This document shows positions 1 through 11,128 of a DNA stretch of 64,000 bases, piece by piece. The stretch spans positions 29,185,608 to 29,249,607 of the forward strand of contig NC_088300.1 of NCBI RefSeq assembly GCF_032854445.1. Reading direction: 5' to 3'. This DNA is from Liolophura sinensis (lineage: Eukaryota > Mollusca > Polyplacophora > Chitonida > Chitonidae). Below the pieces are notes generated by a model, which worked only from the letters and a program-made list of their open reading frames with translations, was not told the DNA's origin and searched no databases. The position numbers were made by a program, and so were the translations under genes. How positions within the stretch are numbered: position 1 is the stretch's first letter; each line of letters starts with the position of its first letter.

Positions 1-104
1 GACCTCTCACCAATGCGGTCGCTGTGAGTTCAAGTCCAGCTCATGCTGGAAGTCAAATATTCTTGAGTACGGCGTAAAAATCAATCAATTAAATAAATAA
101 ATAG
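1..104 (+). mobile_element. SINE, internally deleted, cut by the window edge
   Basis: The B-box half of the tRNA head (GTGAGTTCAAGTCCAGCTC) is joined directly to the 3' body (ATATTCTTGAGTACGGCG) and the AAAT tail; the middle ~150 bases are missing. The tRNA 5' half is outside the window. Confidence 0.75.
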
Positions 105-969
105 ATTTCTAAATCAAGAATGTGTGTGATTTAAAATCCGTTTTATGCCAGCTGCCTAATGCTTCGTCTATGCTTTGGAAACGACATATGGGTTTAGTAT
201 TCTCTGACCAAGTATTGGTAGGTGAGAGTGCTAGTAGACCATGTGCAGTTTTCTCCACCCATAGAAACCTCTCTGCCGTCAAGTACGTGAGAAAGTCGTA
301 AAATATCAGATAAATATTGAAATAAATAAATATGTAAGTAAATACACAAGAAAACAAATATGGTTTCTGAACCATTATTTTGATATCCCTGGTACCAAAT
401 ATGGTAAATTTGGTTTTGTTAACCCCAAGGTATTTGAATTCTTTTCTCCAACTACTGGAAGATGATATTTTACGAATGTCGGATCTGTGCACACTTTCAG
501 AATATGTGGTCATTTTTGATAACTGGATATAAGTAAAGGTTAATTCAGATGGCCCATCAGACTTAACAGCCATTCAGGGGGGATGGATATATAAATGTAT
601 AAATTAATAGAAGAATGAATGCATCAGCAAGTGAATAACTAATGGACCATTTAGACCATGATCTAAACACCAAAAACACCCTTCTAAACATTATACGAGA
701 GATATGGTTAATATCTATCACTGGGGCCACATAAATCAGTATGGTCCATTACACTGATCACCCATTGGTGGTGAAAAGCAAAATGGATATATGCCAATAT
801 GAATGATCGAATAAAAGAATGAATAAACGAGTAAATGATGTATGAACTTTGTCAAATATACCAAATAAGTGGGATACACTTTTAAGTCGCCACCGTGAAT
901 GTGGTTCATAGATTCATAGATGTGGTTCCAGTATTAATTAACTAATGATTAACTTATCCGTTTCTGACA
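105..969. other. No feature seen
   Basis: AT-rich DNA with one 154-codon minus-strand frame (109-573) that has no recognisable protein character. Nothing else is supported. Confidence 0.5.
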
Positions 970-1060
970 GCCGTATTTAAGAATATTTGACTCTTACGAC
1001 GACGGTCATTTGGATGGGTGGAGGAGTCCAAAGTGCCCGAAATAAACCCCCGACCTTTGG
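970..1060 (-). mobile_element. Decayed SINE fragment
   Basis: CCGTATTTAAGAATATTTGA, CTTACGACGACGGTCA and a GGAGGAAACC-like stretch preserve the order of the SINE body in minus orientation, with many substitutions. Confidence 0.5.
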
Positions 1061-1390
1061 TAAGTAAATGGCGAATTTTTTTACTTGTGATGCACAGATG
1101 TAATTGACCAATAAATAATATATTTGTTAGTTTAAAAGTGTGAAATTATTGACATTTACCACTATAATGGATTTTTGCAGCCCGTTATAGATCAGTGACT
1201 CAATCAACATGGGATTCCGTTTTCACACACATCACTTGTTTGCGATCAGCTTCTCACCATGTATTCCCAAAACGCCTGTACGTGCGTGTATACGCTAAAT
1301 CATACGGCCTGTTTACATGTGGATGTCAAAGTTTCATTCTGCTTATACTCGATTTCTGTGAGTAGAATTTTACTGCTCAAGAGAATTCTT

Positions 1391-1523
1391 TGCTAATCTA
1401 TGTCTATACTGATGCCAGTGACACACAGTAACAATGATGGTAAATGAACCAGATAATGCTAATCTATGTCTATACTGATGCCAGTGACACACAGTAACAA
1501 TGATGGTAAATGAACCAGATAAT
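1391..1523. repeat. Perfect 66-bp tandem duplication
   Basis: The block TGCTAATCTATGTCTATACT...AGATAA occurs twice head to tail with a 66-base offset and no visible difference, so the duplication is recent. Confidence 0.9.
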
Positions 1524-1529
1524 GCTATA

Positions 1530-4090
1530 CATAATTATTTATGTAAGATTTGACTTTTTGTCTTAAAAAACACCTTATTCTGCTCTCTGAATTTGGGTAT
1601 TGATTTCCTCTACTGTAAGGTATTGTAGCAAGAGAAAACGTCAAAGCTATCATCTAATATCTTTATTCTGTATCAGGGAAAATCAGCTTATTTTCAATGT
1701 TCTTCAGGATTAAACGTTTCAAATTTTTGCCATGACCATCTGGGATGCGTAAAGAGTAAATCCTCGGTGACGACAAAAAGTAACATATTTTCTAATTAAC
1801 AGAGAACTAAGAAGGCTATCATTTGGATTCGGAATATACATATATATAGAACACCCTTTCCATCCAGGGATCCGAAGTACTATATATATATAATTAAGAG
1901 TGTCATAGTACTCGAACAAAACATTACAAACCGCAGTCAAGTAATCGTACACGAAAATGAATTCAGCAATACTCCATTACATTAAAACATGGGTACTGAG
2001 ACCTCTGGCTATTATTCTCTTTATGAGGACAGGCTTGTGCTAATTTACTAGAACTGGAAGAGCATGTATGCTCATGAATCAGTCAGTTCCTCTATATTAC
2101 ACAGGCAGAAAATTACCGTGTTGACCCCGTAAGGCACTCTTTACGATTGTGTATTTATTGGATTAGTGTTTTGCGCTGCACTCAGCAATCCTTCGCCTAT
2201 ATCACTGCGATATTATTTATTCGTGAAGGAAAGGACCACTATTCGGGAGTTGGATTGAAATAATGTCATTCTTGAAAAAGTTTTATAACATTATTGGTAA
2301 AATAGTTGTTAACAATTTTCAATATCTTGTTAAAGTTGACACAAAATTGTATATATATGAGATAAGATTTGAACCATCAAAGGTGTGGTGTCAGAGAAAG
2401 GGACGAATGGGCAACCACTTTCAGCATAAGGGAAAAGTGGTATTGGGTTTTGCAATGACTGAAAAGTATTGATGGCTAATTAGCTGAATGAACTCAAATA
2501 TATAGTGCCAGATAATAGTATTTTGGTGAATGTTGAGCCTGAGGTAACCCTTGGCGTGACCAGGACAATACGCGCGCAATTATTGTAACTTCAGTGACTT
2601 GACCGAATTATGAGAAATGCGAAATAAAGACATCAACCCACATTCAAAAGTGTGTACTATGGGTCACGTGTACTCAAACAGACCCGTTCATTTGTCTGAT
2701 AACATATATTTATAGAATTTTGCATGTAAGACATATTAGAGTCATGTGTAGTTTTATGAAAATATTCTCAAAGATTTCTGAATCTTGGATAATTATTTTG
2801 CTCCAGTTAAAATTTAGGTAATTTTTCAATTTTACTAAATAGAGACTTTGAACCTATGCTAATAAATTTTAGCAAAGTAAGGTTCACTTTGAATTAGAAC
2901 CATCGACATGGCCAGCCAACATTAAATTGTACTTTCCAGAATCAAGTTATTCAGAGAAGAAAGCTTCACGTAATACTGCATTTTTATGTGGCAAATATGA
3001 ATAAAAAAATGAAGTGAAGAACACAAATATAAAATGAAAATGACAGGGTTAAACAGAAAAGGATATACAGTTATGGTAAATACTGTAAACGGTCGTCAAG
3101 TTAAACGTTTGTCAGTCGCGACGAGGGAGATTGTAGATATTGTGTTCAGTTTGCTGTAAAGTTCTCAGGAACTTAACAATCAGGCAAACTTGTGATGTTG
3201 TGATATTGTTATTTATAGCCGGGTGGAAATGGGTGTATTAGCATAAGTAAGATCATCCCAGATATCATCGCCATATTGGATTGAGGGTCAGACAAAAGAT
3301 ACATTGGTATCTTCAACATTTGTTCTGATAAATGATCTTTTAATGCCACAAACATATTTTTTGTTGGTAGCATTTATAAGGTTTATATAAGTTTCGACAT
3401 TTAGTTTAAAACGGCTGCTATAAGATAACGAGAGAATCTATGAAGTAAATCCCTGCAAATTCCCAAAATAATAACATTTCTGCCACTCTGTGACACATAT
3501 TTTTGAACTGTAAATAAAAAAAATTAAAAAGAAAATTCTATATGTAATGCTGTCAACATGTCACTAACCATTACAGTAGATGATATGTATTTCTTAACAC
3601 AACTTCTGGTTAATCGAATAACACAGGACTTTATTGGCTTTACTCGAGTGTTAACGACTGGAAATATTGTTTGGAATAAAACTATGCGCTTGAATTCTTG
3701 GTTTGGATTGTTGATTCATTCTCTGAACAAAAGGAACCGACACCCACAAACAACTACAGTCGTTATGCAATTCGGAAATTAGGACGTTTCTCAGTGATCA
3801 TGTCAAAGTCGTGTTATTTTCCATAACTATCTATTAGACGTCCGCAAATTAAAAACACGACAAGTCAATTATAGCCCCTTATACCAGTGAGGTTTCTGGT
3901 GTTTTTCCTAACGCTTTTCTCCGGCAACTGTCAGATTTCACGGCTTCTTATGAATCAGTTTCGGCGACAGGGATATCGATTGTCATGAAGATGTCAAAGA
4001 TGTATCAGATTTATAGAGCACTGGTCCGGTGGATAAGCGATGAGGTTTTTTGGATCGACTATACCGCTACGCCATGCGTTATGATGACAC
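1530..4090. other. No gene seen; one possible SINE trace near 2152-2211
   Basis: AT-rich DNA. At 2152-2211, TTTATTGGATTAGTGTTTTGCG followed by a decayed CACTCA...CCT stretch resembles the 3' end of the SINE in minus orientation, but weakly. Short frames (for example 2263-2472 and 3558-3782) show no protein character. Confidence 0.45.
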
Positions 4091-4104
4091 TCAAAGTATC
4101 ATTT

Positions 4105-4960
4105 CACGTTGCTTCAACGTAGTTTTATTTGTGTGTAATCATGTTTGATGTGGCGTCTACACAGTTCCATCTTTATGACATCATACGATGGCGTCTATAT
4201 GATGTCTACATGTACACATTCCTATTTTATTTATTTACTTATTTATTTATTTGATTAGTGTTTTACACCTTACTCAAGAAAATTTCACTTATGCAACGGT
4301 GATCACCATTATGCTGGCAGGGGGGGGGGGGCGTTCAGAACCCGGGAGAAACCCACGACCATCCGCAAGTTGCTGCAGACCTTCTCACGTACTGCTATGG
4401 AGGAAGCCAGCAAGAGGTGGACTTGAACCCACAGCGACCGCATTAGTGAAAGGCTTCAGGTTCATTGCACCGCGCTGGTTCGCTATGATCGACATGTAAT
4501 TTTAGCTGTGTGTAAAATTACTTGACGTGGCCTCTACGCAGTTTTGCAAGTAATCATATTTAATGTGACCGTTGAACAATTTTATTTGTATGTATTTATA
4601 TTTCACATGTACAGTGTGTCTTTCGACGTTTGCACTCTTATCATATTTTACATGGAATGTACACAATCTTTCTTGAATGTAATCCTAGCTCACGTGGCGT
4701 TCACACAATTTTACTTGTATTGTGTTTACAAATAGGCTTCCTTGCGACCATTCATATTTTACGTGGTGCCTACAAAGTGATACTTAATGGATGTGGCGTC
4801 TTATTTATTTTTTATTTGGGGGGGGAGGGGTGCGTCTACTCAAAGTTACTTTTATGTAACCATATTGGACGTGGCGGTAAAACAGTTTTACATGCATCTG
4901 AACATACTTGGTACGTCGTTTACAAAGCTTTACATGAATTTAATCGTATATTTGTCTTTT
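4105..4960. repeat. Decayed tandem repeat, unit about 45 bp, split by a SINE
   Basis: Recurring blocks of the form ATCATATTTGACGTGGCG-TCTACACAGTTTTACTTGTATG appear at irregular ~40-50 base spacing on both sides of the SINE at 4224-4496. Overlapping short frames at 4544-4992 are by-products of the repetition. The SINE inserted after the array had formed. Confidence 0.6.
4224..4496 (-). mobile_element. Near full-length SINE with a 12-G run
   Basis: It runs from the AT-rich tail (ATTTATTTACTTATTTATTT) through the body to a decayed tRNA head (CGCTGGTTCGCTATGATCGA). A run of twelve G at 4320-4331 replaces part of the GGTGGGAGGAAACC segment. Confidence 0.8.
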
Positions 4961-5640
4961 TTGCATTTCTTTTCATAGTTATTATATATTAAATGGGATC
5001 ACTACTCGAGCATTGAGTAATTCTAGTAACATCTAATAAATTGCTATTGACATTGATCACTGCGTTTTCAGAAATTACTCAATATAACCATTTATATAAA
5101 CGATTAAAATAAAACGCCGAAGTTAGCTGATAAGAGACCCAGTTTCACTGATTATACTTGTGACTTCATGCTACTGCCCCTTATATCCTGCACCGACGGT
5201 TTTATTACTCTCTCTTCATACCTGCCATTAGTTTCTGTACAGTTCTCCCTTATCACATCGTACTAAGTTGTTCTTACTTTAACATGTCAAGCTTCATATA
5301 CGAATAAGAAAATAGTGTGTTCTTCCATGTTGTTTGTGCGCGCCGTTTGAGCATTAAATTGCATTAGGAAAATTGTAAGGGAGCCATTCAATTCTCGCTT
5401 TCTTTGGTATTATCTAGACGCTGAATGAAGAATTTACAACACTCATTGGTCTGGTCTGCTTTACTTGATCTGAATAGTTATTCTGTTAAGTTTAATCCTT
5501 TACCATTTTCATTAAATGCTTACGAATCTGATATTGCATGACTTAAGGGTTTGTCTGACGTATTTTACGTTCGTCTCATAATCCGCGTTAGAAAGTAAGG
5601 GTTAGGTACAAGGGACAGATATTTTAATCAAAGCATTTAG
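4961..5640. other. No feature seen
   Basis: AT-rich DNA without long frames or repeats. Confidence 0.5.
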
Positions 5641-5811
5641 GTTTTACGTCGTACTCAAGAATATTTCAGGTGGGAGGATTATGGTGGGAGGAAACCGGGC
5701 AGAGCTCGGTGAAAACCTAAGACCATCCGCTGGTTTCTGGCAGACCTTCCCACGCACGGCCGGAAGCCAGCCCGAGCTGGACTTTGGTGAGAGGCTCCTG
5801 GACCATTACGA
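5641..5811 (-). mobile_element. SINE, partial, with internal deletion
   Basis: GTTTTACGTCGTACTCAAGA through GCCAGCCCGAGCTGGACT is followed directly by TTGGTGAGAGGCTCC; the B-box stretch between them is lost. It is the first of four closely packed copies of alternating orientation. Confidence 0.8.
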
Positions 5812-5900
5812 GTTACAAACACGACCTTGATCTTTAAATTATCTAGGGGCAATACAACCATGGTACAATTTTAATGTCACCGTTATTTTATATGGGTTTG

Positions 5901-6018
5901 CCAGCAACCTGCGTGCTCTTCTCGGTTCCCTCTCACCATAATGCTGGCCGCCGTCGTATAAGTGAAATATTCTTGAGTACGGCGTAAAACACCAATCAAT
6001 CAAATAAATAAATAAATA
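5901..6018 (+). mobile_element. SINE, 5'-truncated
   Basis: CAGCAACCTGCG through CCGTCGTATAAGTGAAATAT, then TTGAGTACGGCGTAAAACACC and an AAAT tail; the tRNA head is missing, as is typical of incomplete reverse transcription. Confidence 0.85.
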
Positions 6019-6091
6019 TTTTATATGAAAAGGTGCAATAAAAGCAAAGATACGTTTGTGCCTTTTCTTGTTTTGTAATACAATATTAATA

Positions 6092-6205
6092 ATTTATTTA
6101 TTTTTTGTTTCATTGGTGTTTTGCGTCACACTCAAAAATATTCACTTATACGACGTCGGCCAGCTTTATAGTGGAGGAAACCCACGACCATCCGCATGTT
6201 ACTGG
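6092..6205 (-). mobile_element. SINE, truncated
   Basis: TTTATTTATTTTTTGTTTCA and TGGTGTTTTGCG through ACGACCATCCGCATGTTACT: body and tail only. Confidence 0.75.
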
Positions 6206-6222
6206 CGGTGGTTTGTGTTATA

Positions 6223-6305
6223 CGAATTGGCTTTGTGATCATTGACCCGGAAAGTCTTTATTGGTTGACGGTTGGTATACGAATGTCTGTTTCGATTCAT
6301 AGATT
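6223..6305. repeat. Dispersed repeat, copy 1 of 2
   Basis: The segment GGTTGACGGTTGGTATACGA and ATGTCTGTTTCGA, with its left flank (AATTGGCTTTGTGATCATT), recurs at 26970-27042. The element is unidentified. Confidence 0.6.
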
Positions 6306-6320
6306 AGCACTACAAGCACG

Positions 6321-6533
6321 GCGTAATGACTCATGAGCCTTTCGCCAATGCGATCATGCTGGCCTCTCCGGCCGTAAGTGGAAATGCCCCTCGGCAACCT
6401 GCGGATGGTTGTGGGTTTCTCCGGTTTCCTCGCACCGTAATGCTGGCCGCTGTCGTATGAGTGAAATATTCTTGAGTACGGCGTAAAAACAAAATAATAA
6501 AAAATAATAATAAAATAAATCAAATAAATAATT
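6321..6533 (+). mobile_element. SINE, 5'-truncated but long
   Basis: It begins in the tRNA head (GCGTAATGACTCATGAGCCT) and continues through the body to GAGTACGGCGTAAAAAC and an A/T-rich tail. Confidence 0.82.
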
Positions 6534-7084
6534 AAATACTACCTCTGAATTCGAACTATTTCGAATTATGGCAAGGCGAGGGCGACTGCATTATTTTCTC
6601 TGCCCATAAACCAGACGGCCTTTGCATTCATAATATCTGTAGTATTCACTATGACATAAAACACGAATTAAATTAATGAAGGTAATACAAACGCCATACT
6701 GAAAATTCCTGTGAAGCCGTGTTGTTGAGCCCATGCCCATGTCTGCTGTTAAGAGGGCTGTTGTGCCATGTGCAGGGTACTTTATGTTCCTCTTGGGTAG
6801 CAGATCGGGCAAAGGTGCACTTAGCCTTAGAAGTCTGCCTTTTAGTCTTTTTGTGAGATCTTAATGTGAAATTCGATACATCATCTGTAATGAAAACAAT
6901 ATGTTACTACATCCAACGGCGGATGTGTTTCCGAAAGTTAGTCCTTTTTTTTTAGTCAGTTTTATTTGACCCAATTTCCGATTCAGGGCCCTTCATATCC
7001 TGCGCGGGAACGTTCCGTCTTCTGGCATCGGCTTTTTCTTCTCAAGTATAATCAATGAGGCGAGTGAGAAACAATTAATTATAC
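6534..7084. other. No feature seen
   Basis: AT-rich DNA before the candidate exon at 7085; a 73-codon minus frame at 6591-6812 lacks protein character. Confidence 0.45.
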
Positions 7085-7269
7085 CTTATCCATCCTAAGA
7101 GTGGAGGTCTCCGTGTCGTGGAGAGGGGCTGGCGAGGCGCTGAGTTGTGCAAGCCTCTGGTCCCTTGGAAGGCCGCCATTGAGTTGACCTTTCTCTATCA
7201 GATCAATCAGTTGCACAGGCGTTCTTCCCCCGACCACCTTATATTCAGTGCATTTCTTTCTTGCTCTTT
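7085..7269 (-). CDS. Candidate internal coding exon of an unrecognised protein
   Basis: On the minus strand, an AG acceptor context (TTTTATGTCAG) at 7270 and an AAG|GTATAA donor at 7084 bound 185 nt of open frame. Its base composition is richer in G+C than the DNA around it and its codon usage looks protein-like. The encoded segment includes KKCTEYKVVGGRTPVQLIDL, then a glycine- and leucine-rich stretch with GGLPRDQRLAQL. The frame closes just past the donor, as expected for an exon. I do not recognise the family, and no partner exon was found in the window. It may be an exon of a gene spanning this region on the minus strand, an exon of a transposon, or a chance frame. Confidence 0.33.
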
Positions 7270-7917
7270 CTGACATAAAATTACTCATCGTAATGGATTA
7301 AAGAATCAGGATGGGCTTCTGGGTTCAAAAGATCGTCGGATTTTAGAGGGTGAGAGCCTTGTTTCGTAATTCCTTGTCGACATGTTATTTTGGATGTTCA
7401 AAAGTTAAATTTATTACTTTTTAAGGTACTGTATAGTTTTTATAAAAGGCACAGATATAACAGATCGTACAATAGACCTGGAAAATAGAGAGAATTTTGT
7501 TATAGATGAGATGATAAATATGCATGCTGAGTATATATAATACTATTGCAAATCTTTAGCATAAAATCAGCAACTTGTGAGTTTATGCATAGAGAAGATA
7601 AAGGCAATACATCTTTCTTTGTTTGTCACTTTTTCCAATTCCATTTGCACTTCATTCCGATCAATCAAACAAATGTTCACAGGTACGCCATCGCAAACAC
7701 CACTGCGTTTCACGGCTTGAATAGAAATAGATAGGGTGCAGTGTCTTGAAACGTTTTCTCTGTATTTATTTATTTAATCATTTCACTCCCTTTTTTGTTG
7801 TTTAACGCTGCATGTTTTAAGCAGACGACGCACCTGTGGCCGTTTTCACAGTCTAACATTCGTTGATACTCAGTGGTGTTTTACAAATATTGGTGTAAAT
7901 CTGTACCAGTGCGTCAC

Positions 7918-8060
7918 GAGTTCGTCAGTAAAACCTTACCGCCATCGTATAAGAGGAAACGTCTTGAGCAGGGTGTAAATAAATTAGCACTGTACTTAGG
8001 AAGTTTCCACTTATATGACAAGTGTAATATAAACTGGGTTATGGGTGGAGGAAACCGAAG
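7918..8060. mobile_element. Decayed SINE remnants, two orientations
   Basis: 7918-7985 keeps GTTCGTCAGTA...CCGCCATCGTATAAG...GTCTTGAGCAGGGTGTAAA in plus orientation. 7995-8060 keeps a CCACTTATATGAC...GGGTGGAGGAAACC order in minus orientation. Both are heavily mutated. Confidence 0.4.
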
Positions 8061-10257
8061 TGTAAATATTAATCTCACCGACATTTACCAAGTAGGCCTA
8101 CCTGACAAATCTTTTGGCTTAATATAGTTTTTAGAATGAAGAAAAAAATAGCAGACTATCGGATTTAAACTCTGACTGTAATTGGTGAGAAACCACAGTG
8201 GACTATAACTGCAAAACTTGGCACCAAAACTGTAAGTTTGAAATACATGGATATACTATGTATACTTGAGTAAATGATACAGTCGTAATTTTGCACACGA
8301 TATCAACATATGCCAACTCCAGATTGTTGTCCCAAATGAGCCGTTGGTTGCACTAGCGTATGAATTTATTGATATTTAATTTACGCACTACAGAAGTATT
8401 CTATTGTGCTGGTTCATTGGTGGAGACAATGGCGACATGGCCCTGACACACTCCATGATTGTATTGTCCTGTGACCTAGAAATTTTCGCCATTGTCCTTA
8501 ACCTTTCTAAGAAACACACACACAGGGACTACACGAAGGCTAATTAGGAGAATTGAATGTGTAAACTGTCAGTGTCATTCTGTTGTAAACTTTGATCTAC
8601 GCTGATAATGGGTCGCTCTGATATCAGCAGCTGTTAGTACAATACCAGTTCTTCCGAAAGGTGTAAGCTATGAATATTAGATGCGACTGGTGTATTAGGA
8701 CAAAATGTCGACTATCCTTGTCTTGAAAATGAAGCCGGCAAAATTAATACAAAAGGACAGGTGATGGTTGCTCTTCCCTACTGACACATTACATCTGCAG
8801 GTGATTTCAAACTGGAGAGAGTAGGCTTAAAGAGAGTAATTAAGGTCTCACGTTCAGGACCTGTGTGAATCTTACAATAAAATCTGTTTCAGAACATACA
8901 TGAAAAAGAAACTTTGAATAAATCGAACACGCCTCCAGTAATGTCAAAAAGAAGAGACAGAATACTGTTGAAACAACTGTAAATGGGGATTTCTTAATTT
9001 GTCATAAAAGTTGCTCCCCCGATTTTGTCATTGTGTTTTTGGCCAAGCAATTTTCCATTCATGTATGACTTGCGAGATCTGGGCGACGCTTGGCAAGAAA
9101 GCTCAGCTCTGCGCTTTGACCAGTAGTCTTATATAATCATGGAAAATCAGGAAACTATTTCAAGCAACGTCTCTCCGATTAGAGAATATGGCGTGACCAC
9201 GTCTGTTACAATTACTCCAACTTCCATCAACGGCTTGGGAAGTCATGGATGTTTTCTAAGGCTGGCATCAAATGTACGCTTCCAATGGCCCTAAGGGACA
9301 TCATTTTAGGATAAGATTTCAACAAAGGGGATCAAACATGCAAATAAACCGGTGGAAATCTTTTTGTAATACGTGTAGTTATCACAATTATGACCTGTGG
9401 GAGCGATACGAGCCATGTTGTTGGCACCATTCCCATTGCTTAGGCTGAAAATTAATTGACTTTATATGAAAGTTAATAAAACTGGTGTGAAAAAGCGGCA
9501 AGTTGCAAATTACTTCGGAGGACAGTAAAGGACACATTTTATAAATAGAGATTTACCAAAAAATATTGCCTCACTGGTACATATTTAATCTTTTCTGTTT
9601 TCCGTTATGATACTTGCATTGCTTTTGCACATTGTGATTATTGTAAAGATCTGAATAATAAAACTAGTATATAAATAATTTAAAGTAACAATACTTGAAA
9701 CACAAATGCGGGGGAGGATGGTTTGGTAATTTTTTTTTGTTCTTTTATTTCAGGAAACATATGCTGTGCGGTCGTTTTACGCGTTTTGCCAACTCGCCAA
9801 GTTTAATTTTACCGCTAAAAAGACCACAGTTGATCAAATTACATTTCAAATGACACAGCTGTACGAATAGTGATTAAATTTTTTATGTTTAAATTTTCCG
9901 CGAGAGAAATAAAAGGTTTTGAAACATCGTAATATTCAACACGATTTTCCAGTGCCCAGCCATCTTTAAGGCTTGTGTGGATTAAATGGTTTCCGAAAGG
10001 CAGTTCGATAATAAGTTATACATTAATAAATATAATATTATAAATTGGGTTATAAATATACAGGAAACTCTGAACAAGGGCGATACAAAAGAACAAATGT
10101 TCAGTGAAAAAGGATGTATTCAAGACTTTACGAGTGAATAAAACAACGTTATGTAGCGACCAAATGACTTTTGCTTTGATCAGAGCTGGAGCTCGATGCT
10201 CCGTTCGCGTTTTTATAATTGTTACTGTTTCTGTTTCACACGCTAAAATTTCTTTGC
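8061..10257. other. No gene or repeat seen
   Basis: About 2.2 kb of AT-rich DNA with no long frames, no tandem repeats and no clear SINE copies. Confidence 0.5.
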
Positions 10258-10476
10258 TTATTTATTAGACTGGTGTTTTACGCCGTATTCAAGAATATTT
10301 CGACGGCTGGCAGCACTATGGTGAGAGGAAACCAGCCAGATCCCGGTGGAAACCCACGACCATGCGCGAGTTGCTTGCAGACCTTCCCACGTACGGCCGT
10401 AGAAGAAGCCAGCATGAGCTGGACTTGAACTCACAGCGACCGCATTGGAGAGTGGCTCTTGGGCCCATAACGTAGA
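10258..10476 (-). mobile_element. SINE, near full length
   Basis: GTGTTTTACGCCGTATTCAA through AGCATGAGCTGGACTTGAAC (B box) to the GAGTGGCTCTTGGGCCCAT region; the tRNA 5' end is lost. Confidence 0.85.
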
Positions 10477-10860
10477 AGAGCTACCTTATACAGCTAAGTA
10501 CAATGACGCGTAGTTCAGGGCCTGTGCTATTAAGTCTAGAGCTCAACTACGGAAGCACACATTGTTTGGAATCTATTTCGTTGTTGCGTTCGAGATTCAA
10601 GAATAGCTCTGACATTTGAGATATAGTTTACCAAATGCCTAAGCAATGGGAATCATCTCCAGGAATAGAATAAGCGGTTGATATATTTGAATTATGTTAA
10701 TATTTGCTAATCTTACAAAGCACAGGTCACAGCGGCAATACTGTTACATTAAAGCATATCTTCATCAGAAGAACTTGTCATATTATGCTGAAGTTAAAAC
10801 TTCGTCAACATAACTTTGAAACTTATAGATAAATGTCTAACACCTCTTCCTTTTATGTGC
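10477..10860. other. No feature seen
   Basis: AT-rich spacer between SINE copies. Confidence 0.5.
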
Positions 10861-10969
10861 GTACGCGGGAAGCTCTGCAGCAACCTGCGGAAGGTCGTGG
10901 GTTTCCTCCGGGCTGAATTATTTTTGAGTACGACGTAAAACACCAATCAAATATAGAAAGAAAGAAACA
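10861..10969 (+). mobile_element. SINE, 3' portion with internal deletion
   Basis: CTGCAGCAACCTGCGGAAGG, CGTGGGTTTCC, then directly TTTTTGAGTACGACGTAAAA and CACCAATCAAA; the central body is deleted. Confidence 0.75.
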
Positions 10970-11013
10970 GATGTATTTAAGACAAGAATAGTCAAACAAA
11001 TCCCCACCCTCCT

Positions 11014-11128
11014 CCACGAGAAGAAGAGGGGCATGAGGTAGACTTGAACTCACAACGACCACATTAGTGGTAGGCTCCTGGATCATTGTGTCGCACTGAC
11101 AAGCTAACCACCTTGGCCACGGAGGCTC
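11014..11128 (-). mobile_element. SINE tRNA-like head
   Basis: AGGTAGACTTGAACTCACAA and GCGACC-like text, through AAGCTAACCACCTTGGCCAC and GGAGGCTCC, corresponds to the tRNA-derived part only, in minus orientation. It is not a functional tRNA gene. Confidence 0.7.

Noticed and set aside
4544-4992. Three overlapping hydrophobic frames
   Set aside because: They lie in a decayed ~45-bp tandem repeat and reflect its T-rich composition, not membrane proteins.
7079-7288. Trypsin-like protease start (KVVGG motif) in the minus-strand exon
   Set aside because: VVGG alone resembles a serine-protease activation site, but no catalytic His/Asp/Ser context follows and the rest does not fit the family.
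11014-11128. tRNA gene
   Set aside because: A/B-box-like sequence is present, but it is the head of a SINE copy; no cloverleaf with a proper acceptor stem or anticodon arm is maintained. The same applies to 27930-28020 and 59582-59650.
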